Assembly: GCA_046590705.1 (NCBI GenBank)
Contig: JBKJUK010000305.1
Location: 1 to 10,235, forward strand
Reading direction: 5' to 3'
Length of the DNA: 10,235 bases
From: JBKJUK01 sp046590705
Lineage (GTDB): Bacteria; Acidobacteriota; Thermoanaerobaculia; Gp7-AA8
The translations under genes were made by a program, and so were the position numbers. This document shows positions 5,827-10,235 of the stretch, in pieces. The notes under the pieces are model-generated. The model did not search any database and was not told where the DNA came from. It was given only the letters and a program-made list of their open reading frames with translations. Within the stretch, counting starts at the first letter, position 1; the number at the start of each line of letters is the position of its first letter.

Positions 5827-6312
5827 ATGGCCCGTGAGGAATTCAACTCGAGATGTCAGGAAAGCACATACCGTCAGGTGAAGGTCTTCCTGGACGAGCT
5901 CGTGGACGAACACTTTGACGACGCGGAGCACTGCGATTTCTATCTGAAGTACGGGTCAACCGTCGTGGAAATCTCTGTCGATCCCTACGAAGAAGATAAC
6001 GCCATCATCGAAGTCCTGGCCTTCTGCGTTCAGGGAGTGGAGCCGAGCAGTGAACTGATGGGCGAGCTGCTGAAACTCAATGCCGAGATTCCGTTGGGGG
6101 CATTCAGTCTGGTGGGAAATGACGTCTTCTACTCTCACTCCTTTCTCGGACGCGGCATGCAGGCCGAGCAATTCATCGTATCGTTGAATAATGTGGCCAC
6201 GATTTCTGACGAGTACGACGAAAAGATCGTCGACCAGTACGGCGGTGAGACTGCGCTCGACCGACTGCGAAGTTTTTCCAGCCGCCGCGCAAAACTCGGA
6301 CGCCCAAACTAG
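5827..6312 (+). CDS. YbjN-domain protein (type III secretion chaperone-like fold)
   Basis: A 161-residue acidic protein, MAREEFNSRC at its start, with one YbjN domain (about 15-140). Recognisable parts are the strand-rich DFYLKYGSTVVEISVDPY (about 37-54), the helix SSELMGELLKLNAEIPLGAFSL (74-95) and HSFLGRGMQAEQFIVSLNNV (104-123). The domain has the fold of type III secretion chaperones but is widespread in bacteria without that system. Its biochemical role is not known; in enterobacteria YbjN is linked to stress tolerance and motility. The frame is open upstream into rlmI, but ATG 5827 fits the domain and the leaderless promoter. No signal peptide or membrane segment. The next gene starts 115 bp downstream, with a G-rich repeat between, so it may be separate. 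Confidence 0.85.
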   Translation: MAREEFNSRCQESTYRQVKVFLDELVDEHFDDAEHCDFYLKYGSTVVEISVDPYEEDNAIIEVLAFCVQGVEPSSELMGELLKLNAEIPLGAFSLVGNDVFYSHSFLGRGMQAEQFIVSLNNVATISDEYDEKIVDQYGGETALDRLRSFSSRRAKLGRPN

Positions 6313-6355
6313 AACTGGCTATCAACGCTATACGGTAGATCGGTAGACGTCGTCG

Positions 6356-6385
6356 CCCCGGCCCCCGGCCCCCTGACCCCGGCCG
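6356..6385 (-). repeat. G-rich heptamer array, copy E (G-quadruplex-capable)
   Basis: On the minus strand: CGGCC, GGGGTCA, GGGGGCC, GGGGGCC, GGGG. It lies 42 bp before the lipoprotein ATG. A short direct repeat, CGGTAGAT/CGGTAGAC (from about 6333), lies just to its left. Confidence 0.85.
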
Positions 6386-6427
6386 CAGCATTCCACACCG
6401 GCACAGCGATTGCTTTTCAGAGGCTCG

Positions 6428-7090
6428 ATGACATCGGAATCCCGCCATACAACCTTGTTCGCCTCCCTCGTTTTCGTTTCGGTTTTCTCCGCATGCACCG
6501 GCGGGCAGGAGACCACCGCGCAAACACTGGAAAGTGGAAAGACCGAGAAGAAAGATGCAAATTCTCCTTCCGCGTCGACCAATCCAGCCGTGGAGCTGGC
6601 GGCCATCAGCAAGGCCATTCCACTCTACACAGGCGCGGGCTATCGAGACGATCTGACAAGGCGCGATTCGGTGATGATCCGCAATCAGTACGGACCACAG
6701 GCCAGGGTCTATACCCTCGCCACAAAGGACTCTTTCCCTCAGGTCTGGCACTACTACGTGACCTATCTCGCTCAGTTTCGCGCATGGGACCCCGCTCCGC
6801 CCTACCCCGCTGAGAACAAGGACTGGCGATCACTCGAAGTGAATCTGACACAGGCCATGCTCGACCCCTTCATTCCAGGCGTATCAATGCAGGGCGCGGC
6901 GAAACAGGTTGTCCTGCAGATCGCCGAGACAGAAGCGGAGCCGCGCACCGTCATCCGCTACATCGTGACTCCGGCGTCTGCCCGTATGCCGGTTACCGTC
7001 ACCACCACCGCCGGTCAGCCCTCCCAGGTTCCCCTTCCCGCTGCCGCGGCCGCGCCAGGCGAATCGGTCGAGGACGGAGCGCAGAGGTAG
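6428..7090 (+). CDS. Putative lipoprotein of unknown function
   Basis: A 220-residue protein that I do not recognise. Its N-terminus is a lipoprotein signal peptide: a charged start (MTSESRH), a hydrophobic core (LFASLVFVSVF) and a lipobox-like FSAC with the lipidated Cys23. Phe at the -3 position is less usual than Leu. A Ser/Thr/Lys-rich linker (about 24-55) follows, then a soluble domain of about 120 residues (IPLYTGAGYRDD ... TVIRYIVTP), and an Ala/Pro/Thr-rich tail. Membrane anchoring and periplasmic location are inferred. A TTG in frame at 6410 is an alternative start, but ATG 6428 gives a better signal peptide and has AGAGG closely upstream. The gene is downstream of the YbjN gene on the same strand. 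Confidence 0.72.
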   Translation: MTSESRHTTLFASLVFVSVFSACTGGQETTAQTLESGKTEKKDANSPSASTNPAVELAAISKAIPLYTGAGYRDDLTRRDSVMIRNQYGPQARVYTLATKDSFPQVWHYYVTYLAQFRAWDPAPPYPAENKDWRSLEVNLTQAMLDPFIPGVSMQGAAKQVVLQIAETEAEPRTVIRYIVTPASARMPVTVTTTAGQPSQVPLPAAAAAPGESVEDGAQR

Positions 7091-7134
7091 CAGCTAACGG
7101 GATCTGCGCGGTTCGAGTTCATCCATCCGAGACG

Positions 7135-7301
7135 TGTGGAGCACAGGCAATCCTGCCTGTGGCGGGGAGATGTGAATCGAAACCCAGTTTTTGCTACTTT
7201 GAAGACTTGTCGGCGAAGGTCCCTGATGAAGGTGACTCTCCGCGGAATCTCCCTTCGAAGTCAGTACCCCGCGCCACAGGCAGGATTGCCTGTGCTCCAC
7301 A
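7135..7301. mobile_element. 167-bp MITE-like element with perfect 30-bp terminal inverted repeats
   Basis: The ends 7135-7164 and 7272-7301 are exact 30-bp inverted repeats. Each has a palindromic core CACAGGCA-4 nt-TGCCTGTG (7142-7161 and 7275-7294). The 107 bp between have no convincing gene. Short frames beginning in either arm (both MEHRQSCLWRG) come from the repeat. I see no clear target duplication, so this could also be two independent palindromic repeats inserted head to head. It lies between the 3' ends of the lipoprotein gene and rfbC. Confidence 0.65.
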
Positions 7302-7339
7302 TGGACCGCGTCGCTGCAGGGCCCCTCCCGTACGGGTAA

Positions 7340-7885
7340 TCAGTACTGCGGCAGAAATATCGAATCTTTCAGCAGCGGTGCGATCGCGTCTTTTTCGGAG
7401 AGCGTCGGATTGCTGACAGGCCAATCGATCCCCACTGCCGGATCATTCCAGAGCAGGCCACGCTCGGTCTGCGGGTTGTAGAGCGCGGTGCATTTATAGG
7501 CCACGTCGGCACTCTCGCTCAGCACGGCGAAACCATGTGCGAAGCCCACCGGAACCCAGAGCAGCCTTCGATTCTCCTCCGATAACTCCGTGCCAAACCA
7601 CTCGCCGAAATTCGGAGAGCCGCGCCGAACGTCAACGGCCACATCGAAGATCGATCCTCGAATCGCACGAACGAGTTTCCCCTGCCCTTTCGGCTCCTGG
7701 TAGTGCAGCCCTCTCAACACGTTCCGGGCAGAACGTGACTGGTTGTCCTGCACGAACTCATGAGGTAGTCCAGCCGCCTCAAAGCGCTCGCTGTGAAACG
7801 TCTCCATGAAGTAGCCGCGTTCGTCGCCAAACAGCGTTGGCTCGACGATGACTACCCCTGGAAGGCGTGTTTCGATGAACTTCAC
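7340..7885 (-). CDS. rfbC: dTDP-4-dehydrorhamnose 3,5-epimerase
   Basis: Also called RmlC, this enzyme catalyses the third step from glucose 1-phosphate to dTDP-L-rhamnose, epimerising C3 and C5 of dTDP-4-keto-6-deoxyglucose in the cytoplasm. At 181 residues it has full family length. Diagnostic segments are FGDERGYFMETFH (19-31), VLRGLHYQ with the catalytic base His61, GSIFDVAVDVRRGSPNFGEW (78-97) and VPVGFAHGF (111-119). ERGLLWNDPAVGIDWP (141-156) follows, with Tyr130 as likely acid and Asp166 as partner of His61. The start is GTG at 7885; an ATG a little upstream is out of frame. A TATCAT box 8 nt before the GTG suggests its own, nearly leaderless promoter. rmlA, rmlB and rmlD are not in the window. 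It fits with the glycosyltransferase upstream as part of a surface-polysaccharide region. Confidence 0.95.
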   Translation of the reverse strand: MKFIETRLPGVVIVEPTLFGDERGYFMETFHSERFEAAGLPHEFVQDNQSRSARNVLRGLHYQEPKGQGKLVRAIRGSIFDVAVDVRRGSPNFGEWFGTELSEENRRLLWVPVGFAHGFAVLSESADVAYKCTALYNPQTERGLLWNDPAVGIDWPVSNPTLSEKDAIAPLLKDSIFLPQY

Positions 7886-7893
7886 GGCTGCGC

Positions 7894-7899
7894 ATGATA
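7894..7899 (-). promoter_or_regulatory. Putative -10 box (TATCAT) of rfbC
   Basis: TATCAT on the minus strand ends 8 nt before the GTG start. The -35 region falls into G-rich array F and has no consensus match. The spacing resembles the other leaderless candidates in this window. Confidence 0.4.
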
Positions 7900-7915
7900 G
7901 CGGAAGTTCGTAGAA

Positions 7916-7945
7916 CCGGGTCTGGGGGCCGGGGGCCGGGGTATA
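7916..7945 (+). repeat. G-rich heptamer array, copy F (G-quadruplex-capable)
   Basis: The plus strand reads CGGGTCT, GGGGGCC, GGGGGCC, GGGGTAT, so four G-runs fall at exact 7-nt spacing. It lies immediately upstream of rfbC and its putative -10 box. Confidence 0.85.
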
Positions 7946-7970
7946 GGCGGCAGGAAAGTCCGGTCTCGCG

Positions 7971-7997
7971 GCACAGGCAGGAGAGCCCGTGCTCCAC
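7971..7997. repeat. Solo, diverged copy of the 30-bp palindromic repeat
   Basis: GCACAGGCAGGAGAGCCCGT followed by GCTCCAC aligns with the right arm of the 167-bp element (7274-7300), with a few substitutions. Its palindrome is largely kept (CACAGGC against GCCCGTG, with one wobble). It lies between the radical SAM stop and array F. Confidence 0.65.
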
Positions 7998-8045
7998 CTG
8001 ACACCGAGCTCAAAAACACAGAACGCACACGGCGCAACAGTTCAA

Positions 8046-8978
8046 TTACCCGCGATAGCGAACGTCGATCACTTTTCGAACCACGTCTTTGGCCAGGTCC
8101 GGAAGGTTCTGAACCTTGGCCAGCATTCCGTTGAAGGCCGACGATTCACCTCCGTGCCGGAAGCACTCAGCACAACGTGGCAGTCCCGAAAAATCGCGTT
8201 GCTCGAAGGCCTTGAACATCGATTCAAAACGCTCCCCTTCGAGAATCTCGGTGATCGTGTTCACCTTCAGGTCGCCGATCACCTGATCTCCATGCGCGTC
8301 GTAGCAGCAGTGCGTCATCCGTCCGTCCGCGAAGATGACGATCCAGGTGAAGAAAGCACCCTGCACGCAACCGTAGAATTTTCCGTGCAGATCAGTCTCT
8401 TCGTTCACGTCCAGCGCTTCACAGGTCTTCTCGATGACACTGGCGTTGCGGAACTGCCTGAGATCGAACAGCTTCCGGAAATCGTCGACGGTCTCGTCGA
8501 CTGTGAGGCGAGAACGCATCTTCTGAATCTCAATGCGAATCGGTGAGTCTTTGGCCTGCCGCAGAAAGTCACGGGTAAGAGCAATCAGTTTTTCAAAGTC
8601 TCCGCCGGTTCGGATGTTCGGGTACACATCCCGGTTCACCGTGTCGACGCAGATGCGAATGCGCTTCAAATCGGCGGATAGAAGCTTCTCCCCCATAGCC
8701 TCGGTGAGCAGCAGGCCATTCGTCGAAAGACTGGCCTCAGGAAAAAGACGGATGGCGTCATCGATCCTTCCGTACAACAGCGGCTCGCCCATCTCGTGAA
8801 GCCATTTGAGTTTCAGTCCGAGTGAATGAATCTCACGCTCTGCTTTCTCGACAACCCACCACTCCATATCTTCGTAGGGACGACGAAGGACTGGAAGCGG
8901 GCACATGCCGCATCGCAGATTGCATTTCGAGGTGAGCTCGAGACCGAGCTTCAGTCGTTTTCGTTTGTGGGGAACCAT
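8046..8978 (-). CDS. Radical SAM protein with SPASM-like C-terminal domain
   Basis: A 310-residue enzyme expected to cleave S-adenosylmethionine with a [4Fe-4S] cluster to start radical chemistry. The cluster motif is C19-NLR-C23-GM-C26, and GEP (64-66) matches the SAM-contact motif; STNG (85-88) is also typical. The C-terminal part has further Cys at 204, 224, 225, 269 and 272 (LPRCAECF), in the layout of a SPASM or twitch domain that holds an auxiliary cluster. Substrates of this family range from peptides to sugars and lipids, so the reaction cannot be named. The stop of the upstream glycosyltransferase is 16 bp before the ATG, so the two are probably co-transcribed. That context suggests work on a glycan or its lipid or peptide carrier. 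A TAAACT sequence before the start could be a weak internal -10. Confidence 0.88.
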   Translation of the reverse strand: MVPHKRKRLKLGLELTSKCNLRCGMCPLPVLRRPYEDMEWWVVEKAEREIHSLGLKLKWLHEMGEPLLYGRIDDAIRLFPEASLSTNGLLLTEAMGEKLLSADLKRIRICVDTVNRDVYPNIRTGGDFEKLIALTRDFLRQAKDSPIRIEIQKMRSRLTVDETVDDFRKLFDLRQFRNASVIEKTCEALDVNEETDLHGKFYGCVQGAFFTWIVIFADGRMTHCCYDAHGDQVIGDLKVNTITEILEGERFESMFKAFEQRDFSGLPRCAECFRHGGESSAFNGMLAKVQNLPDLAKDVVRKVIDVRYRG

Positions 8979-8994
8979 CGGCAGGCGCAGTTTA

Positions 8995-10127
8995 CTAGAG
9001 GTGCTGCTGCAGCACCTCGGCGTATCTCTCCCACGAATACCTCCGGGCGGCCTCTGCGCATTCCGCTTCCATCGAGCGCGCGTCAGAATTACGGAAGAAG
9101 TGATTCACCGCCGAAGCGAGCGCATCCGCATCGTCAGGCTCGATCAGGTGCCCGGTCTGGCCTTCGATCACGATCTCGGGCATCCCTCCAACCCTGGTGG
9201 CGATCACGGGACGATGAAAGTGAAATGCCGTCATCACCACGCCGCTCTGCGCTTCGTGACGGTAAGGCGCCAAAACGATGTCGGCCGCTGCGAACCACTG
9301 TGCGATCTCTTCGTCGGGGATGAAACGGAACTCGACTCGGACGCGGTCATGACCGAGGCCGAGTTCGGCGATCAGATGTCGATACTCTGCTTCGCTGTTC
9401 CACCAGACCTCTCCAGCGATGAGAAGTTGAACACCAGGATCCACTGCCGGCCAGGCGCGCAGCACCACATCCAGTGCCTTGAACGGACGAACGTGTCCGA
9501 AGAAGAGGGCCGTTCGAGAAGCCGTGATGCCAAGCGCTACTCGCGCAACCGCCCGAGAAGGAATGGCGCCTCCGAGTTCATGCACCGGCAGAAAAGTGCG
9601 AACGACTTCCGGTTTGATCCGGTGTGAGAGCCTGCTGTCGAGCGCCGCGGCCTCTGTTGCTGCGTGTACCACGCAGACGTCCGCGCGCGACAACACCAGA
9701 TTGGTCAACGCCGTTTTCCAGAATGATGGCTCTTTGTCGGTGACGTTGTGACACTGCATGACGATTCGCGTGCTCTTCGGGAGAAAAACCATCAGCACGA
9801 GGTAAGGGAGAGCCCACACCCAGATCCACCAGACGAAAATCACTGTCGAAGGATTCTCACTTCTGATGCGCAACCCTTCGCGTATCCAGGAGACTGGATT
9901 CAGCACATCCAGTTCAAAACGAGCCGAAGCAGGCCTGCGATCTTCGAGCGTCGGATCGAGATCAGAGGATCCCGGGTAAAAGCGTGCAGGGAACTGTCGC
10001 GAGAAGGAAGAAACGATGACTTTGTGCGATGAGGCGAGCACCTCAGCGAGACGAGTCGTGCAGTAGGCGATGCCCGCGCGGTACGGAAAGACGGGTCCTA
10101 CGATGACGACCGGAGGCCCGACTTCAT
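8995..10127 (-). CDS. Glycosyltransferase family 4 (GT-B fold), apparent one-base frameshift after the start codon
   Basis: A predicted cytoplasmic or membrane-associated transferase of sugars from a nucleotide donor, probably for an exopolysaccharide or O-antigen. In the reading frame, the conserved first strand VVIVGPVFPYRAG is followed by a helix, then FSRQFPARFYPG. The C-terminal donor domain includes FFGHVRPFKALDVVLRAW and APYRHEAQSGVVMTAFHFHRPVIATRVGGMPEIV, where the first Glu replaces that of the usual EGFG motif. The only standard start codon in this frame is GTG 10041, which would delete the first 27 conserved-looking residues. ATG 10127 overlaps the previous gene's stop as ATGA but is one base out of frame. 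One extra base, such as ATGAAA for ATGAA, would give a 377-residue protein with an ideal start. An assembly error or a real mutation are both possible. Translation from GTG 10041 gives 348 residues. Confidence 0.85.
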
Positions 10128-10235
10128 CGTGCGTCTGCGCGTCGATACCGTTCCTCTTTCTTTCCGGCCGGCTGGTGTACGAGTTCGCCGTCGCGCAGAT
10201 AGAACAGTTCGGCGTCCGGTTTCCCGCTGACCTTC
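10124..10235 (-). CDS. C-terminal end of an unidentified upstream gene
   Basis: Only 36 residues before the TGA (10126-10124) are visible: ...DAELFYLRDGELVHQPAGKK... ending EERYRRADAR. The sequence looks protein-like and hydrophilic, but is too short to identify. Its stop overlaps the out-of-frame ATG of the glycosyltransferase as ATGA, the usual form of translational coupling in an operon. An overlapping frame (that of the glycosyltransferase) is also open to the window edge but looks less protein-like here. Confidence 0.5.
   Translation of the reverse strand, partial: KVSGKPDAELFYLRDGELVHQPAGKKEERYRRADAR

Noticed and set aside
7094..7997. Small frames beginning MEHRQSCLWRG or MEHGLSCLC
   Set aside because: They start inside copies of the 30-bp palindromic repeat on either strand; the similarity reflects the DNA repeat, not a protein family.
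7135..7997. CRISPR-like repeat set
   Set aside because: Only three copies, in inverted orientation and with uneven spacing (107 bp and about 670 bp), and no cas genes.
8905..9627. 240-residue open frame on the plus strand
   Set aside because: Antisense shadow of the glycosyltransferase; no domain and no start signals.

Overview
The window looks like chromosomal housekeeping DNA from a moderately GC-rich, didermal bacterium. My best guess is Acidobacteriota or a neighbouring phylum. This rests on the pilus ATPase type, a lipoprotein gene, frequent leaderless promoters and dense short intergenic repeats; no rRNA or marker gene fixes the taxonomy. Gene order gives no sign of a phage, plasmid, CRISPR array or insertion sequence.

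Layout. 1-743 (-) is the start of PRPP synthetase (prs), cut off by the window edge. 914-990 (+) is tRNA-Arg(CCG), and 1041-1544 (+) encodes a degenerate receiver-like protein with a basic tail. A repeat-filled gap (1545-1922) follows. Next come a STAS anti-sigma-factor antagonist (1923-2261, -), a GspE/PilB-type ATPase (2572-4368, -) and an RlmI-like 23S rRNA cytosine methyltransferase (4512-5777, -). The methyltransferase is divergent from a YbjN-domain gene (5827-6312, +), which is followed by a lipoprotein of unknown function (6428-7090, +). The right third is a minus-strand surface-polysaccharide block: a glycosyltransferase family 4 gene (8995-about 10127), a radical SAM/SPASM gene (8046-8978), and rfbC/rmlC for dTDP-rhamnose synthesis (7340-7885). 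The C-terminal end of one more upstream gene lies at the window edge.

How the genes relate. The glycosyltransferase and radical SAM genes are 16 bp apart and probably co-transcribed. rfbC lies downstream but seems to have its own promoter. The other genes look like independent units, several with a -10 box only 6-10 nt before the start codon, which predicts leaderless or nearly leaderless mRNAs.

The most distinctive content is between the genes. Six copies of a G-rich array built of 7-bp units (GGGGTCT/GGGGGCC) sit at gene boundaries. The four copies nearest a promoter all face it the same way, and several could form G-quadruplexes. Two unrelated sequences at other boundaries (GTTCTGC units and ATCTNNN units) also repeat every 7 bp. 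There is also a 151-bp nested palindrome, and a 167-bp element with perfect 30-bp terminal inverted repeats plus a diverged solo copy. The glycosyltransferase appears to carry a one-base frameshift directly after its natural ATG.
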